Shown one piece after another: positions 23,289-35,730 of a stretch of 64,000 nucleotides of DNA. A program made the translations under genes and the position numbers. Below the pieces are notes generated by a model, which was not told the DNA's origin, searched no databases, and saw only the letters and a program-made list of their open reading frames with translations. Source of the stretch: Corynespora cassiicola (taxonomy: Eukaryota; Ascomycota; Dothideomycetes; Pleosporales; Corynesporascaceae). Each line of letters starts with the position of its first letter. Position 1 is the stretch's first letter. The stretch lies in NCBI GenBank assembly GCA_022059125.1, contig JAEUWY010000023.1, positions 868,001 to 932,000 of the forward strand. The letters run 5' to 3'.

Positions 23289-26200
23289 ATGGCCGCCGAT
23301 GGCGCGTCCTCGATCAACGTCACCGTGCGAGTCCGCCCCTTCACCATCCGCGAGGCGGCTCAATTGCACCGCAACGATGACCAGGCCCTTTTCCTAGGAG
23401 ATGGCTCGCTAGCTGCGGCACCCGCGCCCAAGCTGCACACCAAGGGCATCCGTTCCGTCATCAAGGTGCTCGACGAGAAGTGCTTGTACGGCATCCCCGC
23501 CATTGTTTTGTCGGCACCGGAGCTAACATGCGAACAGGATCTTCGACCCCCCAGAAGACAACCCCGTCCAGCGCTTCTCACGGTCCGTCGTGCCTCAAGG
23601 CAAGCGGACCAAGGACCAGACATTCGCTTTCGATAAGGTCTTTGACGAAAACACAACGCAGGGAGATGTTTACGAAGCCACGACTAAGCCCCTGCTGGAC
23701 AGTGTGCTTGAGGGATATAATGCGACCGTCTTCGCCTATGGAGCCACAGGCTGTGGAAAGACGCACACAATCACGTATGTTGAATGGACTTGCTCTGTTT
23801 TGATGCCGACTGACTGGTTTTAGGGGAACCGCGCAGCAACCCGGTATCATCTTCATGACTATGCAGGAACTTTTCGAGAGGATCGGCGAGATGCAGGAAC
23901 ACAAGGTGACCGAGATTACACTATCGTATCTCGAGATCTACAACGAGCAGATCCGTGATTTGCTTGTCGAGGGCGGAAGCAAGCAGCAGCTTATGCTTCG
24001 CGAAGATGCCAATCAGGCTGTTTCGGTTGCAGGCCTTTCCAGTCACCGTCCGCAAAACGTATGTATGAGCCTGTTGGATCCGTCAGACTGTGCTAACATC
24101 TCTCTAGGTGCAAGAGGTCATGGACATGATCATTCGCGGCAACGAGTACCGGACAATGTCCCCGACCGAAGCCAACGCTACCTCTTCGCGATCGCACGCT
24201 GTGCTCCAAATCAACGTCTCGACCAAAGACCGCAACGCCGCTGTAAACGAACCTCATACCATGGCAACTCTCAGCATCATCGATCTGGCTGGTAGTGAGC
24301 GAGCGAGTGTGACCAAGAACCGCGGCGAGCGGCTGTTGGAGGGTGCCAATATCAACAAGTCCCTGCTTGCTTTGGGTAGCTGCATCAACGCTCTTTGTGA
24401 CTCGCGGAAGCGGAATCACGTTCCATACCGAAACTCGAAGCTTACTCGTCTTTTGAAGTTCTCCCTAGGAGGTAACTGCCGGACCGTCATGATCGTCTGC
24501 GTTAGTCCGTCTAGCGCCCACTTCGACGAAACCCAAAACACCCTACGATACGCAAATAGGGCAAAGAACATTCAGACCAAGGTCACGCGGAACGTGTTCA
24601 ACGTGAACCGACACGTCAAGGACTACCTCAAGAAGATTGACGAGCAGAGGCAGCTCATCGAAGAGCTTATGAAGAAGCAAAAGGACAACGAGGGAAGTGC
24701 TTTTGTCAAATTCCAGAAGCAGAGTGAGAAAAAGGAGGGCATTCTTCGAGATGCAATTGTCCGACTTCGCCAGGCATGGAGCGATTCGGAGACTGATCGA
24801 CGCGAGAGGGTCGGCACAATGAAGATCCTTAAGCAGGCGGAAAAGCGCATTTCTCTCATCTCGTCTTGGGTCGCTGCATTCGACAACGTCAAGGAAATCC
24901 GAGAAGATGAAGAGTTGCCTCAGCAGATTGTATCCATGAGGGAAACGGCCATTGGAATCCAGGTCGAACTCGAGCAAACCCGCCAGCACTGTCGCCGAAA
25001 GATGGAGCGCCACAACTGGTCGAGCAAGCTGGATACCGCGTTCCAATTCGGCCTCAAGCAGCTCACGGAGGTTGATGGCCAAACCGATAGCAACGATACT
25101 GCCAATCTCACCAGAGAGTACGAACTGCTGAAATCTGGCGCAGAGAGGGAGCTCCTCAACACGCTGCTCGAGCAAGAGAAGGGCGGTGATGCAGCCATCA
25201 TCCAAGTCATGGTGCAAGCACACATAGAGACTGTCGCTATCCTCAACCAAATCACCCACATGGACGAAGAGGAAGCAGTACAAGCTGCTCGCAAGATCCT
25301 CTCCAAGATCATGACTTCTTGCACGAACGCCACATCCCAGGCTATCCGACCCGACGGCGGTCTTCCTGTTACCGAATATTTCGCTCCCACCCACAAAGGC
25401 ACGCCCAAGCGCAGGAAGCCAGTGCACATCATGGATCCTTCGCCCATCAAGCCTCTTCAAATGCCTTCGTTCAACGAGTCTTCACTGCCTGCTCCTTCGC
25501 CTATGAAGGCCTCTCCACGACGGAAGAAGATGGGCGGCGTGAAGGGCGTTCAATTTTCACCCTCGAAGAAGAAGTCGCCGTCCAAAGCCAAACGGGTGGT
25601 ACGATGGCGCGATGATTCTGAGAATGGCACTCTTGCAGATTTCCAAAAGACTCCCGAGCACATCGAGGCAACTCCTATAAGCACTTCGATTGAAATTCCT
25701 GTGCCTACCTTTTCTGCACCTGCTCCCGCTCCCACACCCGCACGGTCGGCTGATTATGGAGGCTCATCCCCGATTCCGACTCCTCCCAAGGCGTCCTTGG
25801 ACATCAGCAAGCCTCGCTCGAGCCGTTTCCAGGCTGGGTTTCTGGCAAAGCAGAAGGAGAACTCTCCCCCGCCATTCTCGTCGGACTCTGAACGTACGTC
25901 GCCGCTGCGTGAAATCGGTGCGAACAGCATACGTCCATCGGCGCTGAACCATGTTGAGACGGCGGACCTTGATGGTGCCCCTTCCGATACCGGAAACTCA
26001 TCTGGTTCAGACGAAGAAAAGTGGACAATGGATGGCTCCGATGCTCGCAAGATTGGTAAGGCAATTAAGCGACGTTCTTCCACGGCAACCGGTTCCATCC
26101 CCATCAACCGAACCCACCGTCGTCGCAGTCCTACCGCGGCAAGCAGCCCACCAAACGAGAACTCAATGTTCTCTGCAAGTGCAGCACGCCGCATGGTCAA

Positions 26201-26390
26201 GGGCGGCGAGGCTGACTGGAAGGCTAGTGTGTTGTCGCCCCGAACGGCTCCTATCATGAAGGCGGCAGTGCGGCGGACGACCATGTCTGTTGATGATGGA
26301 CGCCCGGGACTCAAGAGCGCCCCCGTGCGAGTCGTGAGCAACTCGAGCAGGGGAAGTTACACGGGCCCCAACAAGAGCGCATGGCGCTGA
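23289..26390 (+). CDS. Kinesin-8 motor protein (Kip3/Klp5/KipB type)
   Basis: Kinesin-8 motors walk to microtubule plus ends and promote their disassembly, controlling spindle length and nuclear position. Exons are 23289-23485, 23538-23774, 23824-24058 and 24108-26390, giving 983 residues. The N-terminal motor starts at INVTVRVRPF. The P-loop YGATGCGKTHT is the kinesin-8 form of GQTGSGKT and is split by intron 2 just after it. Switch I is NATSSRSHAVL and switch II is IIDLAGSERAS; the neck follows TLRYANRAKNI. A coiled coil covers about residues 370-560, after which the tail is Ser/Pro/Lys-rich with several S/T-P sites (SPMKASPRRKK and similar), suggesting control by mitotic kinases. All three introns are short and phase-consistent. 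Confidence 0.95.
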
Positions 26391-27343
26391 TTCACTTCTT
26401 TCCAGACGGCTAACATTTAATCGGTGCGCCGGGCTTTTTAATCAGGATCTGATGTTTTTTTCCTTGCGGGACTGGTCCATATTCTCCAGGCGTTGTTCCC
26501 ATTCAGAGCGTTGGCGAAGCGGCGTTCTATCGTATTGGAGGTCGGATCTCATCTTCTTCTGTTCCTGGTCAAATCACTCAGATCATGCAAACCCCCCTTT
26601 TATAGCATTGTCGGTTGGTGTTTTTTGGGTCATGACATGCTGCCAATGGCAGCCTATTGGCGTCTGGATATTCAGACTGAGCTGGGTTTTTTGGGCTCGT
26701 CTCGGTCGCTCAGTCGCTCGGTATCATTGTTTCTATACCGTTTTTGCATTGTCTGTCCAATGGCACTTATTTTCGTTCGTATGATTGATAATGATGCTTT
26801 GGTGATTCGGTATATCGACTTGTTTGCTGTTCCGAGATTTTGTAGCTTTTTGGTGATTCTCGCTGTATCGGCTCGATTGTTGTTCCGAGATTGTTTTGGG
26901 TTTCTGACACTTTCTGACACGGACGAATGATGTGCAGTGGAGCTTGTGCGGGGCGATGGCTCATTCCAGCCCATTCCCACATGCATCCTTCCCGGCCATC
27001 GTTCTACGCGATTCGATTCGGCAATCCCACGTCGCGTTGCCGAAGAGAGATCAAGTTCTCGACTCGACGGTTTTGCCTTTCCAGGGTATGGTTAGTGCTA
27101 TGGAGCGTAACAGATGGTGCAAGACGAGCTACCCCACATTTCCAATTTATAATGGATCCATTACGCCATTTCCCAGGCCAGGTATATAGGACGACTATGC
27201 CACACACACACACACACACACAACTACCGTGCAAGACGCCATTGGACTATATCCCCTCGATCAAATCTTCAATTCACCTATCGAACATACGGCCTACTTT
27301 TACCAAATTGACCCAGTAAAGAGGAAGAGCCAGCTTAGGCAAT
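26391..27343. other. Intergenic, kinesin to MDR reductase
   Basis: About 950 bases. The first half is T-rich, probably the kinesin 3' region. A (CA)11 run lies at 27201-27222, about 120 bases before the next start. Confidence 0.6.
27201..27222. repeat. (CA)11 microsatellite
   Basis: Pure dinucleotide repeat in the promoter or leader of the MDR reductase gene. Confidence 0.95.
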
Positions 27344-28494
27344 ATGAAGGAAGCCATCGTGTACAAAGGACCCAAGGTCCAGATTGTGGACGCTGAGATC
27401 CCAGAGCCGGGCCCTGGTCAGCTAGTCATCCAGGTGGTGGTCAGTGGAAGCAACCCGAAAGACTGGTGAGTTCAATTTCCCATATTTACTTGGGATTGTT
27501 TCCCGCATGGTCTCCACACATGTACCCCGCCTCCATCTTCTCGATACGTACGGACTACTCGAGGCATGTTCGTCATCTGAATCTTAACTGCAGGAAGTTG
27601 CCTGAATGGCTCGGCGATGAGATCAACACTGGCGACGACATTGCCGGCATCGTCCACAGCGTCGGCCCCAACGTCTACGAGTTCAAGCCCGGAGACCGCG
27701 TCGCTAGCTTCCACGAGATGCGCAGCAAGGGCGGCAGCTACGCCGAGTACGCGCTAGGCTGGCAACACACCACCTTCCACCTCCCAAAGCACACGTCCTT
27801 TGAAGATGCGGCAACGGTGCCGCTCGCCGCCATGACGGCCGCCATCGGCCTGCACCACCGCCTGCGCCTCCCCCAGCCCTGGACCCCCGCGACGGAACCC
27901 ATCCCCCTCGTGGTCTACGGAGGTGCATCCGCAGTCGGCGCTTTCGCCATCAAGATCGCTTCCCGCGCGAACATCCACCCCATCATTACCGTCGCGGGCC
28001 GCGGGGCGCCCTACGTGGAGACGCTGATCGACCGCAGCAAAGGCGACGCCATTGTCGACTACCGCGAGGGCGACGAGGCCGTCGTCAAGGGCATCAAGGA
28101 TGCACTCAAGGGCGCCAAGCTGCTCCATGCTTTTGATGCCACCGCGGAGAAGGGCTCCGTCGGCAACATTGTAAAGGCCCTGGATCCCAAGGGTAACCTC
28201 ACGCTCGTACTTCCGCCACCGAAGGATGGGACTATCCCTGAGAGTGTGGAGAACTCTTGGACTGGAGTTGGGGACTCGCACGGTAGCTTGAAGGACTTTG
28301 CGCATGTTTATTATAGATGGATCGCCAAGGGATTGGATGAGGGATGGTTTAAGGCTCATCCTGCAGAGGTGGTGCCTGGAGGGTTGGAGGGAGTGGAGGG
28401 AGCGCTGATTAATTTGAAGGAGGGCAAGGCGAGTGCGGTGAAGTACGTTTTTAGGATTGCTGAGACTCCTGGAGTCAAGGGAGCGCAGCTGTAA
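27344..28494 (+). CDS. Medium-chain dehydrogenase/reductase (quinone or enoyl reductase-like)
   Basis: Exons are 27344-27465 and 27594-28494, giving 340 residues. The N-terminus MKEAIVYKGPKVQIVDAE and the GroES-like fold (GDDIAGIVHSVG, FKPGDRVASFHE) are typical MDR. The nucleotide-binding site is VVYGGASAVGAFAIKIA, with Ala/Gly in place of the usual GxGxxG. No structural-zinc cysteine cluster is seen, so this is a zinc-independent NADPH reductase of the kind acting on quinones, enones or trans-acting polyketide intermediates. The 128-base intron splits Trp41. The stop faces that of the NmrA-like gene 83 bases away. Substrate unknown. Confidence 0.87.
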
Positions 28495-28577
28495 TTGGAA
28501 AAACGTCCTCATGGGGGCTTTCAAGAGGAATATGACCTGACATAGTTCTAATGAAATCCATTCATTCTTATCCTACT

Positions 28578-29719
28578 TCATTTGACGTACTTGAACTTTC
28601 CGTTGTTGACTGCTCCGACAGCGATCTTGGTGTAGTAATCCAAGTCTTCTTGCTCCAACCCAAGCACCTCATTGTGCAGCCCGTGCTTCGATTCAAAATC
28701 CCCCTCACCCCGCGGAGAGAGCAGCCGCGAATACAACTGCCTCAAAAACCCAGATATATCACCCCTCTCCAATCTCTTGCCGCCATCTTCATACCGCTGC
28801 GCCGTACTTTCGTGCGCCATGGTCCAATCCTCATCCGTCGTCCCAGTCACCTTCTTCACACTCTCAAACATCATCTTTTGGCTCGCCCTGAAACTCGACA
28901 CATACACCACCCGATTCCCCAGCGAACTCAACGTCACCTCCTCATCCTCCTCATCCTCAGGCAACACCTTCAAGCCCACCAACCCCGCCACCGCCTTCCC
29001 AACCTGTGGCCACGACGAATGATTAATCACCCTCTCCCCCTCATCCAACCACGTAACCTTCCTCCCCTTGACATCAATCCCATAGCTATCATCCCCAAGC
29101 GTGAGACTGTACTCATACCACAACCCACACGCCAGCATGACCCAGCTACTCACCCCATGCCGCTCCACCTCCGCTGTGAGCCCGCGCACCTCTGGCGCAA
29201 CAGGGATAGCCTGCAGCAGCTCAGCATTCGCGTAGTCGAAGCCGTACCAGTTGGGCATGACGAAGCGGACTCGGGCGGCAGCTGCGGCGGCGATGAGCTT
29301 GGCCTGCGTGTCTGGCGGGGCGGAGAGGGAGAGGGTGATTATCAAAAAGTCGTGGCCGGCGAGGGCCGAGGTGAGGGCCGAGGCGTCGTCGTAGTCGACT
29401 TGAACGACGGAGAGGCCGGAGGGGAAGGTGGAGGTGCTGCCTGGACGGGTTAGGGCGGTGATGGCGTGGCGGTTTGTGGAGAGGAGGGCACGGGTTATGT
29501 GGGTGCCGATTTGGCCGCCTGCCTAGGGGGTGGGTGAGTGGGCTGCTTCGAGGGCCGTTTTTTTTTTGGTTGCGAGTTGGAGGTTTGAGATGCTCTGGAT
29601 TGGATTGTGGGGGGGTTGAAAGGTGCGAGATTTTGTTCTTGACTTACTCCTACGATGGCGATTTTCTCGATGCGGTTCTTGAAGCCCGCAGGCCGGTCTT
29701 TTGCATATGACTGCGCCAT
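28578..29719 (-). CDS. NmrA-like / isoflavone-reductase-like NAD(P)-binding protein
   Basis: Minus-strand exons are 29719-29648 and 29522-28578, giving 338 residues. The 24-residue first exon ends at IAIVG and joins to AGGQIGTHITRALL, completing the dinucleotide motif GxGGxxG exactly at the splice. A 125-base intron lies between. Downstream are the NmrA-family landmarks VVQVDYDDASALTSALAGHD and RFVMPNWYGFDYAN. The family includes redox-sensing regulators (NmrA) and true reductases of phenolic compounds. The usual catalytic Lys is not evident, so either role is possible. It lies tail-to-tail with the MDR reductase, which may suggest shared chemistry but not co-transcription. Confidence 0.83.
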
Positions 29720-30703
29720 GCTTCCACTTCAAAGGCTCTAATGGTCGTCATTGACGCACAGAGTATTTAGTATTAATACACAGAGAACTACCATGACTAA
29801 GTTAGTCGACTAGAGTACCCGCGCTTACAGCGTTGTCTTCATCTGAAAATTGACGGCCCGATGTATGCTTTTAGACACTGTCAGGCTATCCTAGATGCGG
29901 AAATTGTCTGTGCGTGCATACAGGGCCGCCAGAAGCTTTCCCAGGATAGGAACATCATTGGGAGAGAAGCAGCGTGATTCCTTGCCATCATAGGCCGCTT
30001 ATCCGAAATGGCTCTGGAGATACCGGTGGAGAATTGGAGATACCAGTGATTTGCGCTTGGACGAATCCCCAAAAGACCGCTTAGCAGACTGAAATCCGAA
30101 GATTTTCGGGGCCCGCTTTTCTGGGAACTTCCCTGGAACTGTATGTCCTCGATTGAGTACTATGGTGTGTTCCCTGTTGCCAACGCTCTCAGATCGGGGC
30201 GTTTATGTTGGAGAGTATATCAGCACAAGGAGACGAATATTTTGCGATCGTTTGAAATAACCCTTGACCAATCGCTGAGATTGATCACAAGTCTATTCAG
30301 CAATCTCTATCTATCTATCAACAAACCTGGCGACTGCTTGGTTTCTGCATGAACCTAAGATATGGTGTGACAGAGCTGATCCGCGGATGAGAGAAAGGGC
30401 CCGTACGCCGCTGTTGGCACACCTCTTCCCAGAGGCTGCGGAGCGGCTTGCGACGTCACAAGTCCCAATTGGTTTGTTGAAAATACACTTTTACGATGCA
30501 TACTAAGGGGGGATTGGGGTCAATTTCACCGCCTAGAAGTTCAAAGGCCCGAATTGGGGGGAGACTTCCAAGGAATCAGAACAACCGCAGCATATAAAGT
30601 CGTTTCAGCCTATTAATCAGAATTGCTTCCATCTTCACTTTCCAAATCATCCTTTGAACGCAGGTTATATCGCTCTCAGCATCCAAATCAAAAAATAATC
30701 ATC
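29720..30703. other. Divergent promoter region between the NmrA-like and SDR genes
   Basis: About 980 bases, more AT-rich than the left part of the window. A TATAAA lies near 30593-30598, 106 bases before the SDR start. No gene supported. Confidence 0.6.
30593..30598 (+). promoter_or_regulatory. TATA box of the SDR gene
   Basis: TATAAA in CATATAAAGT, about 110 bases upstream of the ATG at 30704. Confidence 0.55.
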
Positions 30704-31746
30704 ATGAAGGTCCTTCTCACTGGTGGTAGCGGTTTCCTCGGCAAGCACTGCCTGGACATTCTGTTGCAACGCGGGTATTTCACTTCTTCCCCTTGTCTAT
30801 GTCTCTGCTAAGATCAAAAAGTCATACTGTAGTTACGACAGTGCGAAGCGATGCCAAGGGAAAGGCATGCCTCGACGATTATCCGAGCTTCTCTGGCAAG
30901 CTTTCATATACAGTCGTGGAAGACATGGCACGTTCGGGTGCCTTTGATGAGGCTGTAAAGTCCGAGCCGCCATTCGAAGCTGTTGTTCATACTGCCAGCC
31001 CCTTCCATTACCATGCAAAGGATCCTAAGCGCGACATGATCGATCCAGCTATAATGGGCACCACCGAGATTCTGCGTGCAGTCAAGAAGGGGGCGCCCTC
31101 CGTAAAGCGAGTCGTCATCACTTCTTCATTTGCATCCGTCATCAACATGGGGGAGAACATCCCAGTCTACACGGCTGACATCTGGAATCCCATCACAATG
31201 GAACAAGCCTTGACAGGCGGTCCAGCTACTTATGTCGGAAGCAAGAAATTTGCAGAGAAAGCCGCGTGGGATTTCATCAGCCAGGAAAAGCCTGGCTTCA
31301 CACTTGCTGTCGTCAACCCAGTCATGATCTTCGGTCCTGTCACCAACCACCTCAAGTCTCTTGATAGCATCAACACCTCCAACCAATCCTTTGCGGATAT
31401 TATCCAGGGCAAGATGAAGTCAGAGATTCCCGAGGGAGGCTTCCAGTGGGTCGACGTCAGGGATGTTGCCCTTGCTCACGTTCGGGCCATGGAGGTCGCG
31501 GAGGCTGCAGGGAAGCGTTTCCTGGCTGCTTCTGGGCCCTTCTCCAATGCTCAGATTGCCAAGATAGTCAAGGAAAATGTACCGGAGTTGAAAGGCCAGC
31601 TTCCAGATACTATTGAGGTTCCAGAGGAGAAACCCGGTTACGTCCTCGATACCACCCCTGCACGCGAAATTTTGGGGATATCCTTCCGATCTCTTCAAGA
31701 GAGTGTCGTAGATACAGTACAATCGTTGATGAAGGTTGGGTCATAG
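30704..31746 (+). CDS. Dihydroflavonol-4-reductase/Gre2-like NADPH ketoreductase
   Basis: An extended SDR with exons 30704-30774 and 30822-31746, giving 331 residues. MKVLLTGGSGFLGKH is the cofactor loop, VVITSSFAS the catalytic serine region and YVGSKKFAEK the Y-x3-K pair. The central signature AVVHTASPFHYH matches the DFR/Gre2 family of aldehyde and ketone reductases. The intron is 47 bases, with a CTAAG branch site, and falls in the Gly24 codon. Relatives in fungi act in detoxification of carbonyls such as methylglyoxal or in secondary metabolism; the context here (reductases and a regulator nearby) allows the second but does not prove it. Confidence 0.88.
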
Positions 31747-31899
31747 ACGCAACTCATCGAGAAAGACTCAATCGCCATAGTTCACGATCAATTGAGTCGT
31801 GATGCGTTTGCAAATCTACTTTGCATTTTATCTTCCAGTAAGTGCAGATATCAGCTTACCCTCCCTGCCTAACCAGTGTATGATCTGGCTACGATAGTC

Positions 31900-34197
31900 A
31901 AGAGCTCTGCGGTTCAGGGTGGATGGAACGGCCCGTAGACAATCTCAATAGTTTATTTCCTCTCTTCATAGCCTTCAATACTGTTTCAATGAGATACAAA
32001 TCGGTCCCTTGACATGCTTGTCAGGTATTATCATGCAAGTTTTTGAGTTACAAAAACTCACCTGGGGACGAGGCTACAGAAACGCTAATGGACATAGGCT
32101 CCTTTCGATTGCTTGAGCGAGAAACATACGTCATTTCTCCGATTGGAGCCGTTACTTCAGGTGTTCCAGATATAGGGGACAGATAGAGGGGCGAGAAACC
32201 ACTGATCAAGCTAAAAGGTGGCGGGGGTGCGTCTCTGTAATTCGGTTCACCATTTTCGATTGGCAACACGACCAATACGCCACCTCCATCGTTAACCCTG
32301 AATATGTGATCGAGAGCCCATGATTTGTATATATGCAGCCTATCCATCAATTTATCTCTCTGATCGTCTGTGACATTCTTTGCAACTTCCCCGTAGTTCG
32401 TTAATTGCCATGGAATGAGTCATACAATCCATATACTTACCACCTCCATTTCGAAGCACAGTACACGAAAGGGGGTTTTCCAAACTTTTCCTTGTACTCG
32501 TTCCGAAACCTCGCCAACTGATCGTATGAATCTCTATAGGATGGGAGAGTCCCAGCCTGACAACCAGTCAAATAAGTATAGCAAGTAGAGAACGTCTCTT
32601 TACCTCTATCAAGTACTTGGCAACGTCATCTTTCTTGACTCCAGGAGGGGGAAATTTCTTCCATTGGTCGGCAAGGCATACTTCTGTGCGCTTCAAACCC
32701 AATTCCTCCTCAAGACTTTTGACGAACGACTCTATTACTTCGGTCTGTGCTGCATTGCTTGTAGGCAGATAGTCTTTAGGGTAAAGTATCATTCTAGGTT
32801 TCTGTATGAGTTAGTAGCGCTTTAGGCAAATCAAATGGTCATCATTACCTCGGCTACCGACTTCAAGAGCGTAGAGTTGCTGTACCATGCTTTGGCAAAA
32901 GTAGGAAAGGTAATGAGGTCACGACTAAAAAAAGCCGGTACATCGAACATTCTACCGTCAGGTCAGTACCTAGCTGTGTCCTACAGGTAGTGTTCTCATA
33001 TGGACAAAATGAAATGACGCCCTTGGTACTCAGCACACCATATGTTGGCCTGATTGCGAAGACGCCGTTCCAGTGAGCAGGTTTCCTACAACTGCCATTG
33101 GTATCGGATCCGATCGCAAAGTCTACCCAGTCATAGGCGCACAGAGCGGCACAGCTCCCACTACTGCTCCCGGATGACGTCTGATAACCATCACCGCGGG
33201 GGTTAAACGGCGCAAGATAGTCTACACATTCCATCTTTTCTTCGCGAACTATCATAGCGTTGAGCTTTGTCTTGCCGATGATGATGGCGCCTTGATCCAA
33301 GAGTGATTGGATTGAAGGTGCATTTTCTTTGCTGGCAGGGTAGAGATCCTTACATGCTCTGTTGCAGAGTGAAGTCTTCGTACCGGCAATGTTGAACATA
33401 TCTTTCACCACGATGCGCAATCCATTGAGGGGCTTGCTAGCAGATTTCTTAAAGTAACAACGCGAGGGAACAGCGGCAGAGAGTGGGTTCCTTTGGTCGA
33501 CTGAACCGTATTCGACTAACCTGTAGCAGAGTCAGTAGGTAGTTATGAGTATATGTACACATTACGCACTCATTGGGTTGTATGTTTTTGGGCCGAAAGG
33601 AAGTTATTAGTGTATCGTGGGTATCATTGTAGATCCTCCATGGCTGCCATGTCATCTTGCGACCCACCACATAGAGTCCAGGAGGTGGCGGATCCTCACG
33701 TACTCTGCCTGGTATAAATAACCATGCTCCAAATTTTCGTGAACTCAAAAACTCAAGGATATCGTTGTCCACGAACACTTTGTCCTGGTTGCTGCCGAAA
33801 AACACAATGTTGTTAAGGAATGATGTGCGATAAACATCATCGATTGCCGAGCAGGTTTCCAAGTACTCTAAGAGGATGTCCTTAGTGATGATATCGCCAG
33901 GAGAAACATGGTAAACGAAAGCCAGCTGGAAGGTGATCTCACAGCCCGTAATGCCAGCGAGGTAGTCCTGTTGGTTTCAGTTATTACCCTAAGGTATCGC
34001 CTTGCTCTGGAAGCTAGATTACTGACCTTTCCCATGGGGACAAGCAATTATCGTACGCCATCTATAGTAATTTTCAGATCGTCGTCGCTGCGGTAGAGTG
34101 CAGTACTCGTTGGAGCTATTGGTTTCCCTGGTAATGAACTCTTGAGCGTACTCGGAGCCAACAGCGTAGCTAGCCGAAAACGAAACCACTTCATCAT
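31900..34197 (-). pseudogene. Decayed amidase-signature gene of a longer, N-terminally extended type
   Basis: Family homology can be followed through nine segments on the minus strand: 34197-34027, 33967-33570, 33520-33002, 32951-32849, 32801-32604, 32556-32441, about 32390-32062 and 32007-31900. Amidase features remain: VVKDMFNIAG (Lys), SSGSSSGSCAAL (cis-Ser) and GSDTNGSCRKPA (nucleophile). The last segment ends STGRSIHPEPQSS. Three lesions are seen. There is an in-frame TAA at 34048-34050; an alternative donor GTACGA at 34055 could splice round it. The donor of the intron 33001-32952 reads AT instead of GT. The acceptor before 32390 reads GG instead of AG, and the only nearby AG leads to an early stop. 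Other introns are canonical, so decay looks recent. Confidence 0.75.
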
Positions 34198-35730
34198 GAC
34201 TTCTGCTTTTGAACTATCCAAGGTGGTAGAAAGTTTCAAAGGCTTCCGGTTCTGGGAATGCGTCAGAGAGCAGCGTTGGGAGAGGGCAACTACCTCTGAT
34301 TGCGAGTTGTGGCAAGCTGTGGGGATTATGTCAGCAAGGTCCGTGATGGGTGGCACAGAAGACAACCAACCTTGGAATGCACCCGTAGCGTCACATGCGC
34401 AATTCGGCCGCGATTATTATTGATGAGTCTCTAGCATTTTTCCTAAGTCTAAGTCTTTGTAGAAGTCATATTCACGTGCATTGGTGGCTGCCATTGTGTA
34501 GAAAGAGGATAAGTTGGATCAACTCGAGTATTGACTATCTGCGATGCAATTGTGCATGTTGGAAGCTGCAATTGAATATCAAAGTCTCAAATAGCTGAAT
34601 AGTGACTTCACTCAGGGCAAGTATTTAAACCTGGGTAGCGTTCGTTCTTGATACAAAACACAAGTGAATAGCCATTCCTGAGGTAGCCTGTGCCCGAAGA
34701 GGCGTGCTTTACCCAACAGATAGCACTTTCAGCAAGCTGAAAACATTAATCAAGGCAAACCAACCCCACAAACAGTCCTGTGAGGATTATTGGCCGTATT
34801 CTACATAAGCTAGACAATTTAATTAAGAGCAAAGTTCTCTTGTTATCACGTGAAGGTAAATTCGCCTGGGCGGAGAAGTCAATGTCCCAAAGCTACTGGT
34901 ATCACAAGCTCTCACTCAATTGGAGTCTTTTTTTTAATGGCTGTGACCACCGAGTCACTGGCCTCTGCCACAAACTACCAGGGCATCATGTCCGTTGGAA
35001 GAACAACGAAAAGGCACAGTGCGTGAGGACTATGAATCTACTGAGAATGACTTTACTGATGCATAGTGGAGAATTGGTCAACCGCGCTCTGAAAATATAG
35101 GGACCATGGTACTGAAATCAGACTGCCCGAAAAAATGTTCTTGAAAGTAATACATCTCATGTCCATCGGAGGCGAAAAAGAGAACGAGGGCAAGATCTGC
35201 ATCGAGGGAGCGAAGGGTATTGGCCGCGCTATATACTTGAGGACGACGATACGGGCGATGGTGACAACTATCGGGAACCTCGAGCGAAGCCTGAGATTGA
35301 TGAAAGATGTTTTGACGATTTGATGGTACTCTGGCCCTGGTAGGGGATATGCCTGGCGAGGAGGGGGGAAGACGGGAGTAGTCTGCAGCGGGGTGTCCTA
35401 ATTTCGCCTCACCCCTACCCAAAGTGGGGCCTCGCAAGATCCTTGTAAGCCTGCTTGAGCCGAGCCTTAAACAACCTAGCACGTGCTCGGACGATGCATC
35501 CCTGCTGTAAAGATGGAAAACATCTACACCCCTATGTCGCTAAGGTCAGATAGGGACGCGGTATCTCCCGGAAACATTAGGTGTCTTGGTTTTCCAATCG
35601 TTCGGTAGCCAAGGCCGAGGTCCAACCGTTAGCGCTTTCTCGAGCGGTTTCGAGAGATCTACTCAAAGCCACCTTTTTATTATATCCACTTCCATCCTCC
35701 AAGATAACTGCGGGTGTTTTTCCGGCAATC
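34198..35730. other. AT-richer intergenic region before the Zn2Cys6 gene
   Basis: 1.5 kb with no frame that resembles a protein family on either strand. It may hold the promoters of the decayed amidase and the regulator. No terminal repeats or transposase remnants were noticed. Confidence 0.5.

Noticed and set aside
24543..25460. 305-codon minus frame opposite kinesin-8
   Set aside because: Antisense of a coiled-coil exon; the Leu/Val-rich sequence is a reading artefact.
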